The notes under the pieces are model-generated. The model made no database searches, was not told the DNA's origin, and was given only the letters and a program-made list of their open reading frames with translations. The position numbers and the translations under genes are program-made. 64,000 nucleotides of DNA, taken from the NCBI GenBank assembly GCA_007695005.1, contig REEQ01000080.1:1-64000 (forward strand). Direction: 5' to 3'. The DNA comes from Wenzhouxiangellaceae bacterium. Lineage in GTDB: Bacteria > Pseudomonadota > Gammaproteobacteria > Xanthomonadales > Wenzhouxiangellaceae. Shown in pieces: positions 25,844-34,995 of this stretch (the first letter of the stretch is position 1; each line of letters begins with the position of its first letter).

Positions 25844-27855
25844 CACGAAGACTCCTCGTTGTCGGCTGGTTGATCGACCGGGTCGCTTTCTCCGGACCGG
25901 GATGCCAGGTAGTGCATGGGGCCGCCCCGGAAGGGGGCAAAGCCGGTGCCGAAGATCATGCCGGCATCGAGCAGGTCGGGCGAGGCCACGACTTCATCGG
26001 CCAGGCAGGCACGGCACTCGTCGAAATAGGGTTGCATCAGTCTTTCGGCCAGGGCGTCGAGGTCATGCCCCTCATGTGCCTTGGCATCGCGCTGCGGCTT
26101 GCCTTTCTTCCAGCGGTAAAAGCCTTCGCCGGACTTCTTGCCCAGCTTGCCGGCCTTGACCATTTCCTCGAGCACCTTTCGGTCCTCGCCAGCGGCATCG
26201 CCCATCAGCGTGTCGATCACGCCCAGGCCAACATCCAGCCCGACCGTGTCGGCCAGCTCCACCGGGCCCATCGGCATGCCGAACTGCTCGGCCGCCTTGT
26301 CGATGGCCTCGCGTGGCACACCCTCCCGGTGCAGCGCCATGGCGTTGCGCATGTACGGGGCGAGGACGCGGTTGACCAGGAAACCCGGGGTCGAAGTGAC
26401 GGGCAGGGCGTACTTGCCGATCTGGGTGGCGAAGCTCGAACCGTCGTTGACCCGGTCAGCATTGGAGGTCTTGTCGTAGACGATTTCGACCAGCGGCATT
26501 TGCGCCACTGGGTTGAAAAAGTGCAGGCCGATCAGGCGGCTCGGATCATCGAACACATCGGCAAGCTCGGCCAGCGGGATGGCGGAAGTATTGGTCGCCA
26601 CCAGGGTATGGGGCTGCAAGTCCGGCTTGAGTCGCTCGAACAGCTCGCGCTTGGCGTCGCGATTTTCGAAAATCGCTTCAATGATCACATCGGCGCGCTT
26701 GACGCCCTTGCCTTCGACATCGGCTACCAGACGGGTCTTGGCAGCGGCCACGGCTTCCGGCTTCTTCAGGCGGCGCTGGAACAGCTTGGCTGCGCGCTTC
26801 AAGGCCGGCTCGATGTACTTCATTTCACGGTCTTGCAGGGTCACTTCCAGACCGCGCGAGGCACACCAGGCAGCAATGTCGCCGCCCATCACGCCGGCGC
26901 CGATGACATGCACCCGTCTGGCCTTGAAATCGCTGCGCTTGCCCTGGGCCTTGAGCTCTTCCATGAGGCGAAACACGCGGCGCAGATTGCGCGAGGTATC
27001 GCCGGCCAGCAGGCGCGGCACCTTGTCTGCTTCGGTCCGGATCATCGCTGACTGCGAGTTGCCGCAGGCTTCGAAGGCGTCGATCAATTCATAAGGCGCG
27101 GGGTAGTGCTCACGGCGCGCCTTGCGGGCAACCTGCTTGCGCATCTGTCCGGCGAGAAACTTGCGCACCGGGCCCAGGGTGGTCAGCCTTGCCTTCAGCG
27201 GCGGCCGCGCTGCCTTGCGTTTCTTGATGACAGCATTGCGGGCCGCCCAACGCAGGGATCCATGCTTGTCTACGGTCTGATTGATCAGGCCCATGGCGCG
27301 GGCCGGACGGGCGCGCAACATCTTGCCGGTAAGCATGATCTGCATCGCATTGAGTCCGCCCATGGCGCGAATCGCCCGCCCGGAGCCCCCAAAACCCGGG
27401 TAAATGCCGAGGTTGACTTCCGGAAATCCGACCCGCGTGTGATCGGCGTCCAGGGCAATCCGCCAGTCAAAGCACAGCGACAGCTCCAGTCCACCGCCCA
27501 GACAATAACCCTCGAAAGCCACCACGGTAGGGAAGGGCAGATCCTCCACCCGCTGGAACAGGCCATGGACGCGGCGAATGCTGTCTTCCAGTTCCGAGAC
27601 CTTGTCGGTAGCATCAAACTCGCGAACATCGGCGCCGACAATGAAGTTGCCCGGCTTGCCGGACATCATGACCAGACCGCTGGGCCTATCGCGCTCAAGA
27701 CGATCAAGAACCTGTTCGAACTCCGTCAGCACTTCGCTGCCCAGGCTGTTGACCTTTTCGTCGGCGCGATCAATGGTCAACCAGGCGATCTTGTCGATGT
27801 CGGTTTCAAGGCGCCAGTGCTTCCATTCGCCCGATTCGATCTTTTCCGTGGCCAT
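25843..27855 (-). CDS. fadJ: Fatty-acid oxidation multifunctional enzyme (enoyl-CoA hydratase/3-hydroxyacyl-CoA dehydrogenase), FadJ type
   Basis: Carries out hydration of enoyl-CoA and NAD-dependent oxidation of 3-hydroxyacyl-CoA in beta-oxidation. The 670-residue protein has an N-terminal crotonase domain (about 20-200, with GADVREF, EGYCLGGGLELSL and the GFPEVNLGIYPGFGG active-site region). The Rossmann dehydrogenase domain starts near 313 (VIGAGVMGGDIA), with the catalytic His in LIGLHFFNPV. The dehydrogenase C-domain follows and is repeated in part. It is slightly shorter than E. coli FadJ. A GGAG ribosome site precedes the ATG by nine bases. Confidence 0.93.
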   Translation of the reverse strand: MATEKIESGEWKHWRLETDIDKIAWLTIDRADEKVNSLGSEVLTEFEQVLDRLERDRPSGLVMMSGKPGNFIVGADVREFDATDKVSELEDSIRRVHGLFQRVEDLPFPTVVAFEGYCLGGGLELSLCFDWRIALDADHTRVGFPEVNLGIYPGFGGSGRAIRAMGGLNAMQIMLTGKMLRARPARAMGLINQTVDKHGSLRWAARNAVIKKRKAARPPLKARLTTLGPVRKFLAGQMRKQVARKARREHYPAPYELIDAFEACGNSQSAMIRTEADKVPRLLAGDTSRNLRRVFRLMEELKAQGKRSDFKARRVHVIGAGVMGGDIAAWCASRGLEVTLQDREMKYIEPALKRAAKLFQRRLKKPEAVAAAKTRLVADVEGKGVKRADVIIEAIFENRDAKRELFERLKPDLQPHTLVATNTSAIPLAELADVFDDPSRLIGLHFFNPVAQMPLVEIVYDKTSNADRVNDGSSFATQIGKYALPVTSTPGFLVNRVLAPYMRNAMALHREGVPREAIDKAAEQFGMPMGPVELADTVGLDVGLGVIDTLMGDAAGEDRKVLEEMVKAGKLGKKSGEGFYRWKKGKPQRDAKAHEGHDLDALAERLMQPYFDECRACLADEVVASPDLLDAGMIFGTGFAPFRGGPMHYLASRSGESDPVDQPADNEESS

Positions 27856-27973
27856 GCAGGATTACTCCATTCAGGTGCGTATGGTGATAAAGTCTAACTG
27901 ATTTCGACACTGCGACCGCCGCTGGCGCCGATACCGTGATTGTATCGCCGCTGAGCCCCGAGGCGAGCCTGCT

Positions 27974-28552
27974 TCAAAATGAAAGAGAGTCGACGCCGTA
28001 GTCTTCCAGCAATCGTACACAGGCTATCAGCGGCAGTCCGATCAGGGCGGTGGGATCATCACTGCTGATCGACTCTACCAGGGTCACGCCCAGCGATTCG
28101 CTACGCATCGCACCGGCACAGTCGTAGGGTCGATCGCGCTGCAGGTAGCGCTCGATTCGCTCCGGGGAAAGCGCACGCATGCGCAGGATGGTCGGCACCA
28201 GGACCTCGTCCCGACGCTGATCCCGACAGATGGCCATGGCACTGTAATAGACCACCGTGCGGCCGCTCATCCATGCCAGTTGCTCGGCGGCGCGTTCGGC
28301 ATTACCGGGCTTGCCCAGCAAGCGGCCATTGCATTCGGCCACCTGGTCGGCACCGATCACGATCGCACCCGGACGCCTGTCCGCTACCGCCGCTGCCTTT
28401 TCGCGACTCAAGCGCCGGGCAAGCGAGGCGCCGTCTTCGCCGGGGCGGGGTGTTTCGTCAATGTCGGCCGGATCGACCTCGAAAACCAGCCCCAGGCGTT
28501 CCAGCATCTGGCGACGATAGACGGACCCGGAGGCGAGAATCAGGCGAGACAT
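27974..28552 (-). CDS. maf: Maf-family nucleotide pyrophosphatase (YceF-like)
   Basis: Predicted house-cleaning pyrophosphatase that hydrolyses modified nucleotides such as 7-methyl-GTP. The 192-residue product has the signature LASGSVYRRQML, the DETPRPGE loop, the SREKA motif and IGADQV, which are the standard Maf active-site elements. The ATG at 28552 was chosen because an AGGAG site stands five bases upstream; a GTG at 28558 is too close to it. It is divergent from yceD, as in many gammaproteobacteria, where yceF and yceD-rpmF are neighbours. Confidence 0.93.
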   Translation of the reverse strand: MSRLILASGSVYRRQMLERLGLVFEVDPADIDETPRPGEDGASLARRLSREKAAAVADRRPGAIVIGADQVAECNGRLLGKPGNAERAAEQLAWMSGRTVVYYSAMAICRDQRRDEVLVPTILRMRALSPERIERYLQRDRPYDCAGAMRSESLGVTLVESISSDDPTALIGLPLIACVRLLEDYGVDSLSF

Positions 28553-28592
28553 GAACACTCCTTGGCAGCTGCGCGCGCAAGCACATCAGTGA

Positions 28593-28622
28593 TTGTTGTT
28601 TGGGTTATGACAATGATATAAT
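28593..28622 (+). promoter_or_regulatory. Promoter of the yceD-rpmF-plsX-fab cluster
   Basis: A perfect TATAAT at 28617-28622 and a TTGTTG -35 box at 28593-28598 are separated by 18 bases. The -10 box ends nine bases before the yceD ATG, which would make the message leaderless or nearly so. A GGCGGGC stretch follows the -10. Confidence 0.6.
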
Positions 28623-28631
28623 GGCGGGCTT

Positions 28632-29138
28632 ATGTCGCGAGACTTTCCCGATTGGATCAATCCGGACAAGGCAGCGGCGGCGCGCCGGGAATTTTCCGGC
28701 ACCATGCCGCTGTCCCGAATGCCCCGCCTGAGCGGCCTGATCGAAGGCATTGAGCAGGGTAGCATCAACTTCCGCCTGTCATTCGCCCGAGATGAGCAAA
28801 ACCAGGTGCGGATTGATGTGAAAGTCGAGGGCCGCGTGCCCATGCGCTGTCAGCGCACGCTGGCAATCTTTGAGCAGATCGTGTCCGGTCGCTCGGTGGT
28901 TGCGGTTGTGTCGAGCGAGGACGAAGTTGCCTCGCTGCCGGATGACTATGAGCCTGTGCTCTGTCCGGATCAGCGCCTGGAACTGGCCGCCCTGGTCGAG
29001 GAAGAAGTCTTGCTCAGCCTGCCGCTGGTGCCTGTCGATCCCGACACCAGCCAGGTTGGCCAGCCAGAGCGGCTGGCCGATACCCACAGGCCTTTCGAGG
29101 TCCTGGCTGAGCTGCGAAAGAACCGTAACCAAGACTGA
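28632..29138 (+). CDS. yceD: YceD (DUF177) family protein, 23S rRNA accumulation protein
   Basis: Member of the YceD/DUF177 family, widely linked to ribosomal L32 and 23S rRNA accumulation. The 168-residue product has a charged N-terminal half, a CQRTLAIFEQ segment with Cys78, and a second cysteine in VLCPDQRLEL, giving the spaced cysteine pair common in this family. It ends in the acidic region LVEEEVLLSLPLVP. It is directly upstream of rpmF, the conserved arrangement. The ATG follows the -10 box by only nine bases, and no ribosome site is present, consistent with leaderless translation. Confidence 0.92.
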   Translation: MSRDFPDWINPDKAAAARREFSGTMPLSRMPRLSGLIEGIEQGSINFRLSFARDEQNQVRIDVKVEGRVPMRCQRTLAIFEQIVSGRSVVAVVSSEDEVASLPDDYEPVLCPDQRLELAALVEEEVLLSLPLVPVDPDTSQVGQPERLADTHRPFEVLAELRKNRNQD

Positions 29139-29159
29139 TCTGATTCAGGAGTACTGAGC

Positions 29160-29369
29160 ATGGCTGTTCAACAGAATCGCAAGACCCCTTCCAAGCGCGG
29201 CATGCGTCGCTCCCACGACGCACTGAGCGCTCCGGCGCTGTCGGAAGAGGCGGCAACCGGCGAGACCCATCGCCGTCATCACGTCTCGCCGGAGGGCTTC
29301 TACCGCGGCCGTCAGGTCGTGGAAGTGGCGCCGGCCTTCGAGGAAGAAGACGACGACACCCAGGACTGA
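29160..29369 (+). CDS. rpmF: 50S ribosomal protein L32
   Basis: Small structural protein of the large ribosomal subunit. The first 56 residues match the family well ([33 protein letters not shown]). The zinc cysteines found in some bacteria are absent, as in E. coli. The 69-residue product has an unusual acidic extension (EEEDDDTQD) at its C-terminus. It lies 21 bases after yceD and is followed by plsX. Confidence 0.95.
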   Translation: MAVQQNRKTPSKRGMRRSHDALSAPALSEEAATGETHRRHHVSPEGFYRGRQVVEVAPAFEEEDDDTQD

Positions 29370-29413
29370 TCCTTCGGGTCCTGTTAGTCAATTTCTGATC
29401 CCCCTTCCGGATC

Positions 29414-30403
29414 ATGAAAAAGCCTGTCCGAATCGCCGTTGATGCCGCAGGCATCGACGGCGGTATCGCGTTGGCTGCCGCGGCAATCAGTCAGGCGCTG
29501 AGCTGCGATGAGAACCTGGAACTGGTCGTCTTCGCCGATCAGGACGCTGCTGACGGCATCGCCCGCACGCTGAGTGACCCGCGGGTGCAGGTCGAGACCT
29601 GTGATCACAGCCTGGCTGCCGACCTGAATGCTGCCGCAGCAATCCGCCGCGGCAACGGCAGCACGATGTGGCTTGCGCTGGAGCAGTTGCGCGCCGGGCA
29701 GCTTGATGCCCTGGTCAGCGGCGGCAGCACCGGCGCACTGATGGCCTTGTCGCGGCATATCCTGGGCACCTTGCCCGGCGTCGAGCGTCCCGCTCTGATG
29801 GCTGCCATCCCGACCATGACCCGACCCGTCTGGATGCTGGATCTGGGCGCGAATATTCATGTCGACGCCCGGCGCCTGCTGGAGTTTGCCCACCTCGGCC
29901 AGGTTGCCTGTCAGGTGCTGGAGGGCAAGGCGCCGCGGATCGGGTTGCTCAACGTCGGTACCGAGCCGGGCAAGGGCCCGGATCTGATTCGCGAAGCGGC
30001 GCGCCTGATTGACGAAAACCCGGAGTTGAATTACGCCGGCTTCGTCGAAGCCGACCAGGTGTTCTCGGGTGCTGTGGACCTGGTGGTTTGCGACGGCTTT
30101 GCCGGCAACGTGCTGCTCAAGAGCGCCGAGGGTGCCATCAAACTGCTGTTTGCATCGCTCCGGAGCGAGTTTCAGGGCAGCCTGTGCGGTCTGATCGCCA
30201 AGTCTCGTCTGCAACGGGTACATGACAGCCTTGATCCGGCGCGGCATAATGGTGCGCCCATGCTTGGTGTCCGTGGCACTGTCATCAAGAGCCATGGCGG
30301 CACCTGCAGTCGCGGCTTCGCCAGGGCTATCGAGCTGGCCGCCCTGGAGGCCAGACACGACCTGGTCGGTCGGCTGGAGCGTCAGTTGCTCGCAAGCTAC
30401 TGA
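29414..30403 (+). CDS. plsX: Phosphate acyltransferase PlsX
   Basis: Converts acyl-ACP and phosphate to acyl-phosphate for phospholipid synthesis, a peripheral membrane enzyme. The 329-residue product has the family pattern VSGGSTGALMA, the ATMTRPVWMLDLGAN-like core and LLNVGTEPGKG. Near the end are GFAGNVLLKSAEGAIK and GTVIKSHGG. The start at 29414 lies soon after rpmF. Order rpmF-plsX-fabHDG is standard in this phylum. Confidence 0.95.
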   Translation: MKKPVRIAVDAAGIDGGIALAAAAISQALSCDENLELVVFADQDAADGIARTLSDPRVQVETCDHSLAADLNAAAAIRRGNGSTMWLALEQLRAGQLDALVSGGSTGALMALSRHILGTLPGVERPALMAAIPTMTRPVWMLDLGANIHVDARRLLEFAHLGQVACQVLEGKAPRIGLLNVGTEPGKGPDLIREAARLIDENPELNYAGFVEADQVFSGAVDLVVCDGFAGNVLLKSAEGAIKLLFASLRSEFQGSLCGLIAKSRLQRVHDSLDPARHNGAPMLGVRGTVIKSHGGTCSRGFARAIELAALEARHDLVGRLERQLLASY

Positions 30404-30567
30404 TTTTACCGGAAAACAGAGGGCCATCCGGAAAGATCGGGGCCCGCAGGTGCAGGCAACGATAGACCAGTGCCGCCGATATCGTGCAGCGAGTGTCCTG
30501 CTGATCTCGCTGCTGATTCGACAATAACTACAAGATCATCAGCGAAAAAATTTGGGAGTTTGTCCGG

Positions 30568-31533
30568 ATGTATGCGCGTATCGCCGGTACCGGAAGCTAT
30601 CTGCCAGAACGGGTTCTGACCAACGCCGAGCTTGAGACCATGGTCGAAACCAGCGACCAGTGGATTCGCGAACGCACGGGAATCAGGGAGCGCCGAGTGG
30701 TTGCTGACGGGCAAACGACTTGCGATCTGGCCGAGCAGGCCGCTCGCCAGGCCCTCGATGCGGCAGGGATGAAGGCTTCCGATATCGATCTGCTGATCGT
30801 CGGTACGACCACTCCCGACCTCGTTTTCCCCTCGACTGCCTGCCTGTTGCAGCATCGGCTCGGCCTCGGCGAATGCGGGGCATTCGACGTCAACGCCGCC
30901 TGCTCGGGCTTCATCTACGCCATGTCGGTCGCCGATCAGTTCATCCGCGCCGGCACCGTTCGCAACGTCCTCGTGGTAGGCGCCGAGACGTTGACTCGCA
31001 TGCTCGACTGGACCGATCGCGGTACCTGTGTGCTGTTCGGCGATGGCGCAGGTGCTGCCGTGCTCTGCGCCGACAGCGAGCCCGGCATCCTGTCCACTCA
31101 CATTCATGCCAACGGCGGCTACGGCGACCTGCTCAAGACCGATGTCGGCGTCTCGCGCGGCTTTCTTGCCGAGAAGGGCGGCGGAGTCAGGGTGAGCATG
31201 CGTGGCAATGAAGTCTTCAAGGTGGCGGTCAACACCCTGGGCCGCATTGTCGATGAAACCCTGGCAGCGAATCAGCTGGAGAAAACCGACCTCGATTGGC
31301 TGATTCCCCACCAGGCCAACCTGCGTATCATCAAGGCCACCGCGCGCAAGCTGCAGATGTCGATGGACCAAGTGATCGTTACCGTCGACCGTCACGGCAA
31401 CACCTCGGCGGCCTCCGTGCCGCTGGCGCTTGATCATGCCATCCGCTCCGGCCGGGTTCAGCGCGGTGAGAAACTGTTGCTGGAAGCCTTTGGCGGCGGG
31501 TTCACCTGGGGCGCCGCGCTGGTGGTCTACTGA
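30568..31533 (+). CDS. fabH: 3-oxoacyl-ACP synthase III (KAS III)
   Basis: Begins fatty-acid synthesis by condensing acetyl-CoA with malonyl-ACP. The 321-residue enzyme has the Cys-His-Asn triad: Cys112 in NAACSGF, His248 in PHQANLRI and Asn278 in GNTSAAS. The glycine-rich C-terminal [12 protein letters not shown] is also present. A GGGAG ribosome site lies nine bases before the ATG. The 164-base gap after plsX contains no clear promoter that I can name. Confidence 0.97.
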   Translation: MYARIAGTGSYLPERVLTNAELETMVETSDQWIRERTGIRERRVVADGQTTCDLAEQAARQALDAAGMKASDIDLLIVGTTTPDLVFPSTACLLQHRLGLGECGAFDVNAACSGFIYAMSVADQFIRAGTVRNVLVVGAETLTRMLDWTDRGTCVLFGDGAGAAVLCADSEPGILSTHIHANGGYGDLLKTDVGVSRGFLAEKGGGVRVSMRGNEVFKVAVNTLGRIVDETLAANQLEKTDLDWLIPHQANLRIIKATARKLQMSMDQVIVTVDRHGNTSAASVPLALDHAIRSGRVQRGEKLLLEAFGGGFTWGAALVVY

Positions 31534-31570
31534 AGGCGGCCACGCCTCCCACTTCAACTGACGAAGGAAC

Positions 31571-32521
31571 ATGACCAAAACAGCCTTGCTTTTTCCCGGC
31601 CAGGGATCACAGTCCATGGGAATGCTCGCCGCGTTGGCGAGTGTCTATCCGCAAGTACAGTCCACGTTTGTACAAGGCGGTGAAGCCCTGGGCATGGATC
31701 TGTGGGCGCTGGTCAATGAAGGTCCGGCCGAAGAACTCAACCGCACGGAAATCACCCAACCCGTTATGCTGGTTGCCGATATCGCCGTTTACCGCGTCTG
31801 GCAGGCGCGAGGTGGGCCGGAGCCGGAAGCACTGGCCGGGCACAGCCTGGGCGAATATGCAGCCCTGGTGGCTGCCGGTGCCATCGGCTTTGCCGATGCG
31901 GTGCGCGTGGTTGCCCAGCGCGGTCGCTTGATGCAGGAGGCGGTGCCGGAAGGGCACGGCGCCATGGCCGCGATACTGGGCCTGGACGACGATGTCGTGG
32001 CCGCCATCTGTCGCGAGGCAGCCGAGGGCGACGTGGTCGCACCGGCCAATTTCAATTCTCCCGGGCAGCTGGTCATTGCCGGCGATATCGCGGCGGTGGA
32101 GAGAGCCATGCATCGCTGCCGGGATGCCGGCGCCAAGCGGGCGATGATCCTGCCGGTCAGCGTGCCATCACACAGCCCGCTGATGCAGGGAGCCGCCACG
32201 GTGCTGGGCGAGGCGCTGGCCACCATCGATATCCAGAGCCCGGCCACGCCAGTCATCCACAACGCGGATGTCTCCAGCCACAAGGATCCGGACGCCATCC
32301 GCCAGGCCCTGGTCAAACAGCTGCATCAGCCGGTACGCTGGACCGAGACCATCCGCGCCCTTTCCCAGTCCGGCATCCAGGCGATGGCAGAATGCGGGCC
32401 GGGTCGGGTGCTGTGCGGCCTGGGCCGCAGAATCGACCGCACAGTCAACTGGTTGCCACTGGAACAACCGGAGCTGCTTGACGCAGCGCTGGAGGCCCTG
32501 ACCCCGGGAGAGCGATCTTGA
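31571..32521 (+). CDS. fabD: Malonyl-CoA:ACP transacylase
   Basis: Transfers malonyl groups from CoA to ACP for fatty-acid elongation. The 316-residue product has the serine nucleophile Ser92 in GHSLGEYA, the catalytic His201 in VPSHSPLM, and FPGQGSQSMGM near the N-terminus. Its TGA stop overlaps the TTGA start of fabG. It follows fabH by 37 bases in the fab operon. Confidence 0.97.
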   Translation: MTKTALLFPGQGSQSMGMLAALASVYPQVQSTFVQGGEALGMDLWALVNEGPAEELNRTEITQPVMLVADIAVYRVWQARGGPEPEALAGHSLGEYAALVAAGAIGFADAVRVVAQRGRLMQEAVPEGHGAMAAILGLDDDVVAAICREAAEGDVVAPANFNSPGQLVIAGDIAAVERAMHRCRDAGAKRAMILPVSVPSHSPLMQGAATVLGEALATIDIQSPATPVIHNADVSSHKDPDAIRQALVKQLHQPVRWTETIRALSQSGIQAMAECGPGRVLCGLGRRIDRTVNWLPLEQPELLDAALEALTPGERS

Positions 32522-33267
32522 GCATGAATGAGCAATACAGAATCGACGGTCGGGTGGTGCTCGTCACCGGTGCCAGTCGCGGCATCGGCGCGGCTACCGC
32601 CGACTGGCTGGCCGAGATCGGAGGTACGGTGTTTGGCACCGCAACCACGGCAGCCGGCGCCGAGCGCATCAGCGACCGACTGGGCAGCGGACGTGGCCTG
32701 GTCCTTGACGTGACCGATCCGACCGCGATCACTACCGTGGTCGATCAGGTCGGCAAGGACGCCGGTCCGATCAGCGTGCTGGTCAACAATGCCGCGATCA
32801 CCCGGGATCAACTGCTGATGCGGATGAAGGACGAAGACTGGGATAACGTGCTGGACACCAACCTGCGCGGCGCCATGCGTTTGACCAGAGCCTGTCTGCG
32901 GGGCATGCTCAAGGCACGCTTTGGCCGCATCATCGGGATCTCGTCGGTGGTCGGCTATGCCGGCAATCCGGGCCAGGCGAACTACTGCGCGGCCAAGGCC
33001 GGCCTGGCCGGCTTCTCACGTGCAGTCGCCCATGAGCTGGGCTCACGTGGCATTACCGCCAATGTCGTCGCGCCAGGATTCATTGACACTGACATGACGC
33101 GTGCTCTGGATGAGTCCCAGCGCCAGCGACTTGAAGGTACAATTCCGCTAGGACGTTTGGGAGAACCTGCCGACATCGCCGCGTGTGTAGCCTTTCTGGC
33201 CAGCCCTGCGGCGTCCTACATCACCGGCCAGACCTTGCACGTCAACGGCGGCATGTACATGACATGA
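32518..33267 (+). CDS. fabG: 3-oxoacyl-ACP reductase
   Basis: NADPH-dependent reduction of 3-oxoacyl-ACP in the fatty-acid elongation cycle. The 249-residue short-chain dehydrogenase has TGASRGIG near residue 20, NNAAITRD, the catalytic Ser in GISSVVG, and the YxxxK motif in ANYCAAKAG. Translation may start at the TTG at 32518, which overlaps the fabD stop and has a GGGAG site seven bases upstream. The ATG at 32524 is equally possible but has a longer spacer. The gene is followed by a 158-base gap, then acpP. Confidence 0.96.
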   Translation: MSMNEQYRIDGRVVLVTGASRGIGAATADWLAEIGGTVFGTATTAAGAERISDRLGSGRGLVLDVTDPTAITTVVDQVGKDAGPISVLVNNAAITRDQLLMRMKDEDWDNVLDTNLRGAMRLTRACLRGMLKARFGRIIGISSVVGYAGNPGQANYCAAKAGLAGFSRAVAHELGSRGITANVVAPGFIDTDMTRALDESQRQRLEGTIPLGRLGEPADIAACVAFLASPAASYITGQTLHVNGGMYMT

Positions 33268-33357
33268 TATGTCAAGAATTATTCATAACTAACTGATAAC
33301 TATAATTTCTACATCAACAATCACCTGAGGGTATCGACCAGCAGGCTGATTATTCAA

Positions 33358-33387
33358 CTGGCAGAGCCCGCTTTTGTTCACTACAAT
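33358..33387 (+). promoter_or_regulatory. Candidate acpP promoter
   Basis: A CTGGCA -35 box (33358-33363) and a TACAAT -10 box (33382-33387) are 18 bases apart, followed by GTGGCGGC. The region before it (33268-33345) is AT-rich, and includes a TATAAT at 33301-33306 without a good -35. The separate acpP promoter would fit the high demand for acyl carrier protein. Confidence 0.45.
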
Positions 33388-33425
33388 GTGGCGGCTTTGG
33401 AAACCCTTCTAGAGGACTAGCAACA

Positions 33426-33665
33426 ATGAGCAGCATTGAAGATCGCGTCAAGAAAATCGTCATCGAACAGCTGGGTGTAAAGGAAGAGGAAGTCACCCCC
33501 AGCGCCTCCTTCGTCGACGATCTGGGAGCTGATTCGCTGGACACAGTGGAACTGGTCATGGCTCTCGAAGAGGAATTCGAATGCGAGATTCCGGACGAAG
33601 AAGCCGAAAAGATCACCAGCGTCCAGCAGGCGATCGACTACATCAAGGCCAACGTCGACCAGTAA
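33426..33665 (+). CDS. acpP: Acyl carrier protein
   Basis: Carries growing acyl chains on a phosphopantetheine arm. The 79-residue acidic protein has Ser37 in the GADSLD motif as the attachment site. Sequence is close to E. coli AcpP throughout, ending with the expected IDYIKAN helix. It has its own candidate promoter and is followed by fabF. Confidence 0.98.
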   Translation: MSSIEDRVKKIVIEQLGVKEEEVTPSASFVDDLGADSLDTVELVMALEEEFECEIPDEEAEKITSVQQAIDYIKANVDQ

Positions 33666-33718
33666 GACTCAAGCGATGAACGCCGCAAACGTCTGGCCCA
33701 ATCCGGGAGCCCAGCGCC

Positions 33719-34966
33719 ATGCAGGGTGACCGGAGAATCGTGGTAACCGGCCTGGGCTGCGTCACGCCGATCGGCAACAATGTCGCGTCAGCCTGGGACT
33801 CAGTATGCAATGGACGCAGCGGCATCGGACCGCTGACCGCCTTCGACCCCGAGCGTTTCAGCGCCCGGATCGCCGGTGAGATCCGGGATTTCGATCTTGG
33901 CAGCTACCTGTCGCCGAAAGAAGCCCGCAAGTCCGATCCCTTCATCCACTATGGCATGGCCGCCTGCATTCAGGCCATCGCCGATGCCGGTCTCGACGAG
34001 CAGCCGGAGCAGGCGGAGCGTTTCGGCCTGGCAGTTGGTTCGGGGATCGGCGGCATCCAGACCATAGAGCAGACTTACCAGACCTATCTCGACAGCGGCC
34101 CGAGACGGATTTCACCGTTTTTCGTACCCGGCTGCATCATCAACATGATCGCCGGCAACATCTCGATCCGCTATGGATTCAAGGGCCCGAACATCTCGAT
34201 CGTCACGGCCTGTACGACGGCGACCCACTGCATCGGCGAGGCCGCTCGGATGATTGCCTACGGCGATGCCGACGTCATGGTCGCCGGCGGCGCCGAGTAC
34301 GGCACCACCCCTACGGCCTATGGCGGTTTCACGGCGGCGCGCGCGCTGTCTACCCGCAACGATGATCCGGAGCGCGCCAGTCGCCCCTGGGATGTCAACC
34401 GCGACGGTTTCGTGTTGTCGAACGGTGCCGGCATCGTGGTCATCGAAGAGCTGGAACACGCGCGCAAGCGCGGCGCCCGTATTTATGCCGAGCTGGTCGG
34501 TTACGGTCGCAGTGCCGATGCTTTCCACATCACCTCGCCACCCGAGGGTGGGGAGGGGGCGGCACGATGCATGGCCAATGCCATACGCGATGCCGGGATC
34601 AGCCCGGATCAGGTGGATTATGTCAATGCTCACGGCACCTCGACCCTAGTCGGTGACCGCGCCGAGTGCGATGCCATACGCAATCTTTTTGGCGACCACT
34701 CGGAGAGCCTGATGATCAGCTCGACCAAATCCATGACCGGGCATTTGCTCGGAGCGGCCGGCGGAATCGAGGCTGTCATTTCGGTGTTGGCCCTGCATCA
34801 TGGCGTTGTTCCTCCCACCATCAACCTCGATGAACCCGACCCGCACTGCGCGGGGCTGGATCTGGTCCCGCATCATGCGCGCGATGCATCGATCGAGTAC
34901 GCGCTGTCAAACTCCTTCGGTTTCGGTGGCACCAACGGTTCCCTTTTGCTGCGGCGCTTTGCCTGA
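33719..34966 (+). CDS. fabF: 3-oxoacyl-ACP synthase II (KAS II)
   Basis: Elongates acyl-ACP with malonyl-ACP and affects membrane fluidity through its preference for unsaturated chains. The 415-residue enzyme has the Cys-His-His triad: Cys165 in VTACTTATH, His305 in NAHGTST and His342 in TGHLLGAAG. The C-terminal NSFGFGGTN is present. It follows acpP by 53 bases in the usual order. Confidence 0.97.
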   Translation: MQGDRRIVVTGLGCVTPIGNNVASAWDSVCNGRSGIGPLTAFDPERFSARIAGEIRDFDLGSYLSPKEARKSDPFIHYGMAACIQAIADAGLDEQPEQAERFGLAVGSGIGGIQTIEQTYQTYLDSGPRRISPFFVPGCIINMIAGNISIRYGFKGPNISIVTACTTATHCIGEAARMIAYGDADVMVAGGAEYGTTPTAYGGFTAARALSTRNDDPERASRPWDVNRDGFVLSNGAGIVVIEELEHARKRGARIYAELVGYGRSADAFHITSPPEGGEGAARCMANAIRDAGISPDQVDYVNAHGTSTLVGDRAECDAIRNLFGDHSESLMISSTKSMTGHLLGAAGGIEAVISVLALHHGVVPPTINLDEPDPHCAGLDLVPHHARDASIEYALSNSFGFGGTNGSLLLRRFA

Positions 34967-34967
34967 G

Positions 34968-34985
34968 CCGGCCGCCCGCGGCCGG
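34968..34985 (+). terminator. Short GC hairpin after fabF
   Basis: An inverted repeat (34968-34975 with 34978-34985), realistically a 7-base-pair stem with a four-base loop, is followed by TTT, just after the fabF stop and before pabB. It may cause partial termination. Confidence 0.35.
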
Positions 34986-34995
34986 TTTCGCTGAC

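Noticed and set aside
30406-31617. A 403-codon open frame on the minus strand
   Set aside because: Antisense to fabH, whose catalytic triad is intact.
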